Below the pieces are notes generated by a model. That model searched no databases, was not told the DNA's origin, and saw only the letters and a program-made list of their open reading frames with translations. Positions 21,220-30,669 of a DNA stretch of 64,000 nt are shown here, in pieces. The stretch comes from Chrysopilus asiliformis (lineage: Eukaryota > Arthropoda > Insecta > Diptera > Rhagionidae): contig OZ035960.1 of the NCBI GenBank assembly GCA_964034945.1, positions 84,940,148-85,004,147 on the forward strand, in the 5' to 3' direction. Positions within the stretch are counted from its first letter, which is position 1. Every line of letters starts with the position of its first letter. The position numbers and the translations under genes are program-made.

Positions 21220-21686
21220 TTTGAATTGAATTTAATATAATTTACGATGTGTACAATCTGCTTTTAGGAGTTCCGAAATATCTAGGTTTCTAAATATTAA
21301 TCTAGACAATATAATTACTTTCTACTGAAAAAAAAGATTCTTACTATTCCCGAAAAAAAATTTTCTTTTATTTCCCTTTTGTGTTCGTTACTGTTCTTTT
21401 ATCTTTATCATGTACTAAGTGAGAGAGAGAGAGACACTATCTTCGGATACAACAGTGACAGCTCGGCAAGGCAAAGGAGTTCGCTTCTTATCGTCAAAAA
21501 AATTTACGTGGTAAAACTTGAAAACAAGACCGTTGGGTTCATCTGCTAAACCCTTTTTCGAATCTATTGTTGAAATTTTACTTTTATTACAAACTGGGTA
21601 GATCCGCCCGAATTAAATGTGCCCGGAGCCAAAGTGAGAAATGACTCATCTACTGGACTCGATCCCAGCACAAATTAACTCGCTCA

Positions 21687-22000
21687 GATCGCCCTTCCGC
21701 CACCCTTCCGGAAAAAATTGGCTTCGGGACGTCTCAAAGAGAAAAAAAGCTGAGCCGAGTCAGAAGCAAGACAGTCGGGACAGCTTTGCTATTCGCAGCC
21801 GTGATCATTGCTTCTAACCCCGCCCGAACTTTCGAGGAACTGAAGTACTAACTTTCATGAAATAAGGCAGTCGGGAGGACAACACCACACACTGCAGTAA
21901 TCCATTATTTCATTCGGTTAGAATTCTGTGAAGTCGGGTTCGCCCGTCGACAAGACAATCAGGATGGCCAAGCCATGCTCTGTTGTATTCATTACCGATG
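21687..22000 (-). other. structured leader of Osvaldo-like copy 1: conserved block plus three hairpin-like repeats
   Basis: Positions 21687-21738 are nearly identical to 38571-38622 in the other element's leader, although the sequence between is diverged. Then three related ~45-nt units (about 21766-21812, 21861-21905, 21949-21994) read roughly AAGACAGTCGGGA, an inverted pair such as GGCCAAGCC, and a TGTATTCATT-like tail. The same unit occurs four times in the second element. These could be packaging or translation-control structures; that is inference. Confidence 0.65.
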
Positions 22001-22175
22001 ACCGAACTTGACCTATCAGACAAAAAAAAAATACAATACTGAATTAAACTATCATTTGAACGTGAAGTTCGGGGAAGAAGTCGAAGACTCAGGAGACGTT
22101 GCAAACAAGACGGAAGCACTTTCAAACTACAGACTCTTGTTTGCTGGGGCGTTTTCCGCTCGCGATGAGCTAAGC

Positions 22176-22193
22176 GTTGCCCGTTGGGCGCCA
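22176..22193 (-). other. primer binding site, tRNA-Lys type
   Basis: One base after the 5' LTR the minus strand reads TGGCGCCCAACGGGCAAC. The first twelve bases match the complement of the tRNA-Lys 3' end. Confidence 0.85.
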
Positions 22194-22194
22194 T

Positions 22195-24087
22195 TGTTAT
22201 GTGGTGATAACCTAGTGGTGCTCTATCGGCACCGCCGAAGTGCCTCGCCAGCAGCCACCGACTCACTCGGCCTGGCACTCTGGGCGGTGTGGGGGATCAG
22301 GACATGTGAGCGGCATACCTGGCCACAGCTGCTCGTCGGTGAGGGTCGTGAATCCTTGCTCACCTGTCCTCAATCGTTTGTCCACCACACAATTTGGTAT
22401 GCCTGGGAGGGGGTGGCAGGAGAAGCCTTGTTGCTTCACTCCCAAGGTAGCCACGGGATAAAATCTGAAAAAAAAGGAAACACAAAGAAAAACCTACGTT
22501 AAGGGGGTGGAAGGATGACGGAATCACCCTCGCGCGGCGGGGGAAGCCTCATCCCTCACCCGCCTCGCCTCATCACTGCGACCTCAGGTCGTGCCTCTCT
22601 CTCTCCTCTCTAACGAGTTCAACCAATCATTGCATTAGAGAAAACTGCGCAAAATATACCGTACCTGAAATATTTCATTCGAAATACAACAAAAAATCGA
22701 GAATTTTAACAAAATTTATTAATCAGAAAATGAGTAGAAAAAAACAAATAAAAAAATCAAAATAAACCAATGATTACTAAGTCCTAACGTGGCCAAACTA
22801 AACTAAGATGAATCTCTTAAAGAAATAAAGGATAAAGAAAATTTAAAATAATAAAAAAAAATATATAACAGTAAAAGGGTTAGTCTCCTGACATTATTTA
22901 TTTCTTAAATACGAGAGTTAGTATGTTGATTCATGTTTTTCTTCTTTTTGCTGTCTCCCTTCCAAGTATTCATGTTGTTATCGTCCCTGGCTGGCGTGGG
23001 AGTGCGTGTGAATGTCGACATTCGTATGTGTTGAATATGTTGCATGAATTTTACGTGTTTGATTGAAGGTTGTGTGTTGTAAATCTAAGTATTAAATTGG
23101 TGAACTTACATAAATTCTGTTGATTGATGACAAATGTTGATTGAAGATGGATGAATCATGGGAGTGTCTGCGTGATTGTCTTTGTGTTGATGTTTAGCGA
23201 GCACTGTTTAAAGTTTATTGGGTTCGATGGGATGAAGGTTGAAAGGATAAACCAAAAAAATGAAGAAGCAAAAACTATGACACGCATCTAGAATTTCTTT
23301 CACTACAGCATAAGTCAGTTCACTAAGAATTCTTTTAGCAGCGGAACTTAAATCTAATCTACACTTCTTTCTAGTTAGCGTTCTTTTTATTTGATTTTTT
23401 TTTTTCCAGCAACACTCAATTCCGAAATCTGTTATCACTTTATTAACAACCTTTTTTCCTTTTTTTTTTTTTTTCAGTTTTCTCTAAGAGTTTCTCAAAT
23501 AAAAAAAAATTTTTTTTTCTCTTTCTTCTCAAAATGAAGCGAAATAATCACAACAAGGAATTTCTCTACAAATTTCCACTCGTCGAATTCCGCGATAAAA
23601 GAAAATCACTCGTGATGGCGACAACAATTGCTAAGAAGCGCGCAGAAGGAAAACTTTATTTTTCAACTTCTTTCGGTCCACCTTCAATTCCCAAAAAAAA
23701 AAACTATCCCAAGCAAAAAAAAACGAGGTGAAAACCGACTTTCCTCTTCGAACATCGATCAAAAAGTCCCCAACAAAAATCTTTTCAATAAAAGGCCCTT
23801 TGTTTCATCAATGTCCAGCTGGACAAGATCGTCAGTATTACTCATTTATCGTCAAGCTACAATGAATAATCCCAAGATTGCTTTTGTCATCAAAATTGAA
23901 TTGTTGATATTTCGATGTAAACAGTTAATCCGTTGCAAAGCAAGCAACTCAGGGACTCGCAACCTTTGTATTGATTGAAAAAAAAAATTTTCTCTGTGAG
24001 GATAAAAGGGTTGACTTACATATTTACAAAAAAGGAAGAAAGAATAATAAAAAAGGGGGGGGGGGGGAAGAAAGGGCGTTCGTTACA
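22195..24087 (-). repeat. 5' LTR of Osvaldo-like copy 1
   Basis: Near-identical to 13120-15004 and slightly longer mainly because a G-run near 24055-24067 is expanded. It ends CGTTACA on the plus strand and is followed directly by the target repeat AAGT. Confidence 0.9.
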
Positions 24088-24209
24088 AAGTAAAGTAGTA
24101 ACAACTAAAACATAACAATCATAACTTTTATAAACAAAGATTAAGTAAAAAAAAAACAATAAAAAATCGCATTAGATAAAACTTTGTATAACATTAGAGA
24201 TTCTGGAAA
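24088..24209 (-). repeat. unidentified dispersed repeat, copy 2, remaining part
   Basis: Continues the match to copy 1 (about 5162-5284) after the 11-kb insertion. The match ends at TTCTGGAA, beyond which the sequence belongs to the glycoprotein fragment side. Confidence 0.85.
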
Positions 24210-24269
24210 ACATCATGAAACCAACACAAACTGCGATTCTCGAATGTAACTGTTGATGCTCGCTAAAAA

Positions 24270-24617
24270 TTAATGTTCCTTGTGCATTCGCACGCATTCC
24301 TCCCTTGATACTTCCCGTATATAGTTCACATGTCCATTCCTTACCTCACTGGAATGGCTATGTATTCCGCAGTAAGTTATGTGTCTGGTTATGTCTACCT
24401 TGCATTGGTACACGTGTATTGCCATGACATCGGCTAATTGTATCAACTGGATTTGTGCCGTGGACGAACTGATTGTATTATTTTTTATTGAACATTCCTT
24501 TACCTTGGTTAATGAGTACACTGTATGATTTACTTGTGGATTACTACAATCGTGAGCGATGAGTCCCGACTCCGCTTGGGCCCCCATTAGGGTCGATAAC
24601 AGAATTAGGATTATCAT
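24270..24617 (-). pseudogene. N-terminal fragment of a chuvirus-type glycoprotein (115 aa)
   Basis: The frame begins with a hydrophobic signal peptide (about residues 1-16). It then has the mature start GLIAHDCSNP, a cysteine-containing beta-rich region with QCKVDITRHITYCGIHSH, and ends EECVRMH before a stop. This order of motifs matches the amino terminus of glycoproteins of chuviruses and of insect LTR elements that acquired them. The rest of the protein is missing here. A related middle segment lies at 5290-5643, separated only by later insertions, so both may be parts of one broken gene. The integrase tail of a gypsy-type pol lies just upstream. It would act in membrane entry; this copy is not functional. 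Confidence 0.6.
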
Positions 24618-24746
24618 TCTGTTTGAAAGGTTGTCTGAAAAAAAAAAATAAAAAAAGGCGGCACTTTACGTCGTGATCATTTCTCAGTTTTCCCTATACT
24701 ACAATAATATTTTTGTTATTTAAATTGCCCCTTTTTTTAAATTGTT

Positions 24747-25020
24747 TTAACCAAACAGGCGTAACCTGTTGAAATGAACTCGTCTGCGGTGCCGACCTGT
24801 TTGAATAGTGCAATTTATATCACTGTTTATCTTTTTGACTTCGTATAGTCCTGTCCAGTTTGGAGAAAGTTTGTTTTCTTTGGCTGGATTTTTTAACAGG
24901 ACCATGTCTCCGACCTGTATTCTTATAGGTCTCGTGTTTTGGTCGTAATAGCGTTTAGCTAGATTTCGGCTTCCTTACTTGGTTGACTCCCGTTTTTCTT
25001 CTGATCGTGTTTTTCATGTT
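24747..25020 (-). pseudogene. integrase C-terminal tail of a Ty3/gypsy pol
   Basis: About 90 residues ending at the stop at 24747. Motifs: NLAKRYYDQNTRPI, VGDMVLLKNP, then WTGLYEVKKI (a GPY/F-type module), and a basic HRRRVHFNRLRL end. This is the usual C-terminus of gypsy-type integrases. The upstream portion is cut off where an unrelated LTR fragment begins at about 25021. The open frame to the chuvirus-like glycoprotein start is about 130 bp downstream, which is the expected pol-env order. Confidence 0.7.
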
Positions 25021-25270
25021 CGACTGCCAGCAGCCCTTTTAGCTGTTGGCGTCGGTCTACGGAATTCGCAGTGTAAGCGCGTTTTCGTATCACTAGCCGA
25101 AACCGTGAACAGCCACTTGTGCATCGTAAGCGTTTTGTTACTTACGATGCCAGCGGTGTCAGGTTTCGCCTCTGGCCAACGGAAACGCTTCTGCTGAAGG
25201 TGCAGTTTGTGTCTCCGCCAGCCAGGGCCGGCGATGTGATAATTAATGGGTGACGGTCAGGGCCGTCACA
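25021..25270 (-). repeat. partial 3' LTR of the gag-protease element
   Basis: Clearly related to the second half of the solo LTR at 50952-51485. Shared blocks include GCTGTTGGCGTCGGTC, GTTTCGCCTCTGGCCAACGG and GGTGACGGTCAGGGCCGTCA. It is truncated at its far end, where gypsy integrase sequence begins. Confidence 0.8.
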
Positions 25271-25286
25271 TTACTCCCCCCTCTAA
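25271..25286 (-). other. polypurine tract
   Basis: The minus strand reads TTAGAGGGGGGAGTAA directly before the LTR start TGTGACGG, a standard gypsy arrangement. Confidence 0.75.
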
Positions 25287-26285
25287 GAAGTGAGTATCCG
25301 ATGGAAAAGGATACTAACGGCTACTGCGAAGTCCCTAGCCCGACGCCTTACAATATCATCACATAGTTAAAATTCCAAATTTCCGCAAAATTTTTTTTTA
25401 AGTTTTTCTATTATAAATCCGAAACATTTTTAAAATAACAAAATCGTTATGAGTTAATATTGATTTAATCGTTCTGAGAATAAGATTGTTTGAATCAAAT
25501 TTGTTAAAGAATTGTATATGCGGGCGCCGTTGAACGGGGCCACTCCGTGTTTCATGGTTCGCACCACCGCCGGTGGCGCACCGTAAGCGCTACATTATTT
25601 ATTTATTTTTTTTCTATTATTATTATTCCTAGGTGTCCGCAATTCTGCACCGTGACTGATACCGTTGCATTCTTTTATTATTTAATATATATATATACTT
25701 GTATATTTCCTCATTATGGGTGGGAAACCCTTTATTTGAGATGCACGGTTCATTGTGTCAATCGGTCAGTTGCGACCCCGGCTGTAAATTTTTTTTATTA
25801 TTAAATATATATATGTATATAGCGCTCACGGGGGCGCCCTCGGGGCTCCTGGCTAATTTGAAATGGGCGGCCCCACTCCCCGGTACCCCCAATGTTGTCA
25901 GTGAATTGAAACTGGTATACATTAGCACTAGGCTATGTCTATATGTTGCACTGATCCTTGTCGGGCCGCTAAACTTCTATTACATTTTCTTAATAACAAT
26001 TAATTAACATTTCAAAATATAGAAGTTCGATATATAATATACAGTATCAAAAATTTTGAGTAACTCTTATACAGTCGGTTGACCTAAACAGGAGTTTTCA
26101 TTGCGTTTAACAATATTCGGAGTAAATTGAATTCAGTGTTGATATGTATTAACTCCTTCAGTCCATGAAAGAGAATTTACTAGCATTAGATAGAATTTAC
26201 TTTCATTACTTAAAAGAGCCAAAAATTTTTTTTTTTGAAAAATTATACTTCGTCCGCGGTGATCGGTGTGGCTTCTTCCTAAGTA
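25287..26285. other. unassigned sequence, no gene recognised
   Basis: Mixed composition: a GC-rich segment near 25522-25590, TA-dinucleotide runs near 25685-25700 and 25803-25820, and AT-rich remainder. It lies between the polypurine tract and the repeat-rich peptides of the gag-protease element, where RT and integrase would be expected. I see neither. Confidence 0.5.
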
Positions 26286-27800
26286 TCAGTGATCGGTGTG
26301 GCTTCTAAAAATAGATACTGTATTAGTTATAGTTATTTTAATGCAAACCCTTTCTTCTTCCATATTCATGGGTGCTATTATAATATTTTCAGTCTTAGGC
26401 TTTAATTTTTGAAGTGAGCGGGTGACGCTGCGTGGAGAGTTTGCTTGGTCAATTCCCATGCGAGGTTGAATTGACTGCGCTCCCGTCTCCTGAGTAACAG
26501 ACAGTACCTTTCGAGGGTTGTCCATTACCCTTGTTGCAAATTCAATAGCTTTCGTTACGGGTTGATAACTCGAATCCGTGCGAAGGTTTCTCGTCGTTCC
26601 CGTGACTAAATCCCCTACCCTTTCTAAAGTTGGGCTGTATTTCTGGACCAAGATTTATAAAAATGAAAACCGCTTTAGGAGTTCAGTGCCGAGGGCAGCA
26701 AGAGTTTTTTCTTTGTGGATTTTATCCAAGAAGCGAGAGTAGTGTGTCGAATTCTTTATCGAAACGGTCTTCCCGGAAAAAAGGAGGGACACTGTGCATC
26801 GACAAAACCATCAGAAATCTACCATAATTTTAACAACGTTCAATTCTTTATCGAAACGGTCTTCGGCCAATAGTGCCAACCATTCGGCGTCAATTAGAGA
26901 ATCTAAACAAGTATCAATAAGTATGTGATTGCATAATTTTGAAACATTAGAAAAACCTCGACAACATGTTTGCGAATATTGTTATCAGTTAGAATAAAGG
27001 ATCTTCTCGACCCATCACCGAAGGATTATAAAGGCCGTCCATCCGCGTTGTTTGTCAGGAATCATCAAAAGAACTAGCGGCTAATTTTAATGGCAAGGAA
27101 GGCAAAACTATAACGTAGTCTTAGATTTGAGGAAAACTTTATAATTTCAATCCAGTATAACACTCTAGAGCACAACCTTGGTTTCCTCGTTGCGTGGAGA
27201 GTGTGGTGGAGAGTTTCTTCGGTCGGTCCACATGCGAGTTATGATTGATTTAGCTTTCCATCCCCCCAGCAATAGTCAAAGTCCTTCTGGGGTTATTTAT
27301 TACGGTATTTGCGTTATCCGTTGTCTTCATCACATTGCCTGGGGTTAGTATTACGAGTGGATGCTGTGAGGGTGAAGATATTGAGGGGGGTGGTTTAGGT
27401 GGTGGTTGTATAAGTGGCATAGTTTTAGGGGGTGGGTGATTCATCAGTAGGGTCATAGGGGGTTGGTAAATAAGCAGAGACTTGTGAGTTGGGTGTACCA
27501 GGGGCAGCCACTGAGGGGGTGGGTCTATCAGGGACAAAGACTTAAGGGTGGTTGGAGAATTTGCTTGGTCAATCCCCATGCGAGGTTGGACTGACCTTGT
27601 TTCCTTCTCCTCAGTGATAGACAGTACCTTTCGAGGATTGTCCATCAGGGGCAGACACTTAGGGGTATCAGGGGCAGAGACTTCAGGGGGGGTATCAGGG
27701 GCAGAGACTTCAGGGGTGGTATCAGGGGCAGAGTCTTCAGGGGTGGTATCAGGGGCAGAGACTTCAGGGGGGGTATCAGGGGCAGAGACTTCAGGGGGGG
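26286..27800 (-). pseudogene. degenerate repeat-rich coding region downstream of protease
   Basis: Two open frames (26286-26651, 27250-27645) share with 27915-28100 a repeated peptide module of the form DNPRKVL...RMGIDQANSP, about 110-130 bp per copy, giving three copies in all. Positions 27640-27800 carry about six tandem ~27-bp units coding TPPEVSAPD-like nonapeptides on the minus strand. A second short direct repeat (TTCTTTATCGAAACGGTCTTC) occurs near 26752 and 26843. No enzyme motif is visible. It looks like an expanded linker whose neighbours were lost. Confidence 0.5.
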
Positions 27801-27914
27801 TTTTTATTATTGTTATATTTTCTTTTATATTTTCATTATCTTCGTAGATTTTTATATTTTTCTTTATTGTTTGTATATTTGTTTTTATTTTTTCTTTATA
27901 TATTTCCTCTAATT

Positions 27915-28865
27915 TTAGAGTTTTAGGGGGAGGTCGTACCAGGGGCAGATACAGAGGGGTGGGTCTATCAGGGGCAAAGACTTAGGGGTGGTTGGAGAGT
28001 TCGCTTGGTCAATCCCCATGCGAGGTTGGATTGACCTTGTTTGCCTCTCCTCAATGATAGCCAGTACCTTTCGAGGGTTGTCTATCAGGGGCAGAGACTT
28101 AGGGTTTATCAGGGGCAGAGACTTAAGGGGTAATTGTATTAGGGGCAGAGATTTCAGTGGGGTGTTATTATCAGGGGCAGAGACTTCAGGGGTTGCTTTT
28201 GCTATCATTATTTTTTCTTCTATTTTTTCTTTGTTTTCTTTAACTACTTTCAGGGCGTGCGTCGCCGCCGATATAGCCGTTTGCATCGCTTGCATCTTGT
28301 CCCTCATGTCCTCAGCTATGTTTTCAGCGCGTTTTCTGAATAGGTCACTGTCGATTCCCGTAACCAGTTCTTGGTTTGTAGATGTTTTGTGGGTGATTGT
28401 ATAGTTTTTTAATACTCTTTCAGGAGTTTTTAAGTTGATGTCCACATGGCCGAAAAGAGACTTTGGTAAGCGTTGTTTTAGTGGGCCAATTGTGGGTGCA
28501 ACTGAGGTTGCGGAATTCGTTATGACTGTAAGTTTATTTTGTACACAGTCTATTACTGCTTTTTCCTTCAGAAAGGGTATACCGTCCGAAGGTATTGAGT
28601 CTGTATCATGGATGATATGAAATTTGCAGTCGTATTTGCGACTGCCTATTTCAATCTTTGCGTGGCAAGTGCCAATAGAATTGTTTGCTGAACCGAAAAT
28701 ACCTCCTATCATTATGGTTTCCTTGACATTAATGGGAATTATTTCTTTTAGTTTGCTAAGTTTTAAAATGTTGCAATCGGACCCGGTGTCCACCAGCATC
28801 ATAAGGTTTGGGAATTTTGCTATGTCGATGTTTAGTCTAATATTGTATTTTCCTAAAAAATTCAC
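27915..28865 (-). CDS. aspartic protease domain and repetitive linker of the gag-protease element
   Basis: The 316-residue frame begins inside pol and shows the retroviral-type protease active site MMLVDTGSDCN near residue 23, then IPSDGIPFL near residue 92. In related elements this enzyme cleaves Gag and Pol inside the particle. After about residue 180 a helical, Lys/Ala-rich part is followed by Pro/Leu-rich repeats (KSLPLI type) and one copy of the RMGIDQANSP module. RT would normally follow the protease, but none does. The start coordinate is only the first Met of the open frame; translation would normally enter from gag. Confidence 0.7.
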   Translation of the reverse strand: MNFLGKYNIRLNIDIAKFPNLMMLVDTGSDCNILKLSKLKEIIPINVKETIMIGGIFGSANNSIGTCHAKIEIGSRKYDCKFHIIHDTDSIPSDGIPFLKEKAVIDCVQNKLTVITNSATSVAPTIGPLKQRLPKSLFGHVDINLKTPERVLKNYTITHKTSTNQELVTGIDSDLFRKRAENIAEDMRDKMQAMQTAISAATHALKVVKENKEKIEEKIMIAKATPEVSAPDNNTPLKSLPLIQLPLKSLPLINPKSLPLIDNPRKVLAIIEERQTRSIQPRMGIDQANSPTTPKSLPLIDPPLCICPWYDLPLKL

Positions 28866-28921
28866 TTCTTGTTTGGTTGGGTCGTTAACTTTTGGTGCCG
28901 GGAAGTTTGGTGGGTTGCACG

Positions 28922-30614
28922 TTACATTGGTTCGGGATTTGGGTTGGCAGTGACCGTCGTGCTCCCGGACTGCCGGTTTTCGTTTCCCTGGTTCTCCAGT
29001 TCGGCCTTGTATTTGCGGACACAGATTTCTGTGAAATGGTCGGTTGTTTTACAAAACTGGCAATACAACACTCGTTCGTTGGTTATGGGACTTAAGTCGT
29101 TTAGGACTCTTACCTGTTGTTGCGGGCCTCGGCAGCTTGTTCTATCGTGACCGTAAGTGTTGCATTTTGTGCAGAAGGTTTGATTTCCTTTTGCATAGCA
29201 ATCCCGTTCTCTGTGCCCCCTTCTTCCACAAAAACTACAAATGATTGGTTGATTGTTATTTCTAGGGTTTGGCGGGGGAACATTTCTATTTCCGTTAGGG
29301 TATCCTCCTGTCCAGTTTCTGTTATAGGGGCCTTGTTGCTGTAGTGGGCTTGGTTCGCTTATATTCAGTCGTTTGATGTCTGTTTCGAGGAATTTAGCTT
29401 CTTCTTTTATTTCCTCTAGGGTCTTCGCTCTATTTTCTACCAGAAGTTGGCGGATTTGATAATTTATTAATCCCTTCTTATAAGTGGTTACCACTTCCTT
29501 TTCGGCTTCCTTCATGAGTCCTTCGTGGCCCGTTGGGTATTCTGCTTCTACTGCATATCTTGTTTCGTCGAGCAGATGCTTCAGTCGGTCTGCATAATCT
29601 CCAACACTTTCTCTAGGCCTCTGTTTACTCGATGTCATTTCGGCTCTAACCTCCTCAAATCCCTTTTTCGCGACGTAATTTTTTTTTTAGTAAATCTAAA
29701 GTGTCTTTTACGGTTGCCGGATTTTCCGTGCTTACCAGATGGTACGCATCGTCCGTGAGCCTATACCTTATACATGATGTAAACGCATTTTTCTCGTCTT
29801 CTGATAGTCTATCGTTCAAGTCTTTGGCTATGGCTATGAATCTCAGCACTTCATTTGTCAATTTCGGGGAACGTTGTCCTGAGAAAATTGGAATGTACTT
29901 GCTGCACATATCCATGACCTTTTCATAGCCTTCTGTTGAGTTAGTCATTTTGTAATTTTTCAGTTGCTGGATTTTCAGTTGTTTACTGTTGTTGTCTCCT
30001 AGTGCTTCTTTATATTCGTTTAAAGATTTCTGTATTTCTTTCACCTGCAGTTCAGCCTTGCTCTTTTCCTGATCCCTTTTCTTTAGCACGGCTGTGAGCT
30101 TCGACAGTTGATTTTTTAGTGAGGTTACCTCTTCTTCTTGTTTGTTCCTTTGGAGATTGGTTGTTATTGCCTGATTTGTTGTAACTTTGTTTTCCGGTTT
30201 ATTTTCTTCTCCGTATATGTTTACTCGTTCCGTTGCCTCTTTTAATTGCTGTCTTAAGCTTTCGATTTCGTCTAAGAGAAATTTTATTTTATTTTTTGTA
30301 TTTTCACTTTCGTCCTGGAACTGTTTTTCTTCAGATTTTATCGCTTCTATTATTTTAATTATTTGTTTTTCTATTTGTTCGTCTTTTTCTGGGATGTCTT
30401 CTAGTGCTGATTCGAACTTTTTAAATTCTTGCGGGGTAATTCTTAGACTTATTTCTGCAGAAAGAATTTCTTTTACGTTTCTTAGTTTTGATTCCGATTT
30501 CTCTAAATCTTTTTTTAGTTTGTGGGTTTCTTCTGCTAGGTGTTGTGCCTCTAATTCTGAATCGTTAACCCTTTTGAGTTCCTCCCTTGTGAGAATGTTA
30601 CTTTCGAAGGGCAT
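28922..30614 (-). pseudogene. Gag of the gag-protease element (one frame break)
   Basis: Two overlapping-register frames form one gag. The first (29655-30614, 319 aa) is a long Lys/Glu-rich coiled coil followed by the beginning of a capsid-like region (EKVMDMCSKYIPIFSGQ). The second (28922-29638, 238 aa) continues it with RESVGDYADRLKHLL and ends with two zinc knuckles, CSFCGRRGHRERDC and CTKCNTYGHDRTSC, in a basic Asn/Pro-rich tail. The change of frame near 29640-29690, beside an A/T homopolymer, suggests a small indel. An N-terminal coiled coil of this length is unusual for a gypsy Gag. Confidence 0.75.
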
Positions 30615-30669
30615 TTAATTTGTACGTTAGTTGGGAAATCAACTTCCGAATTTTTAGATAAACTTTTGC

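Larger units (their letters stand above)
13120..24087 (-). mobile_element. Osvaldo/Ulysses-like Ty3/gypsy retrotransposon, copy 1 (complete, ~11 kb)
   Basis: Long LTRs (1885 and 1893 bp, near-identical) with TG...CA ends enclose a tRNA-Lys-type primer site, gag and pol. A perfect 4-bp direct repeat AAGT flanks the element (13116-13119 and 24088-24091). The uninterrupted target can be read in repeat copy 1 at about 5158-5170, which proves the insertion edges. Pol domain order (protease, RT, RNase H, integrase) is that of Ty3/gypsy. The very long LTRs and the large gag recall Osvaldo and Ulysses of Drosophila; this subfamily call is by resemblance. There is no env. One homopolymer frameshift breaks pol. 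Confidence 0.9.

Noticed and set aside
25858..25915. Primer-site-like TTGGGGGTACCGGGGAG on the minus strand after a CAACA end
   Set aside because: No matching tRNA end known to me, and no LTR partner or coding sequence in the right orientation.
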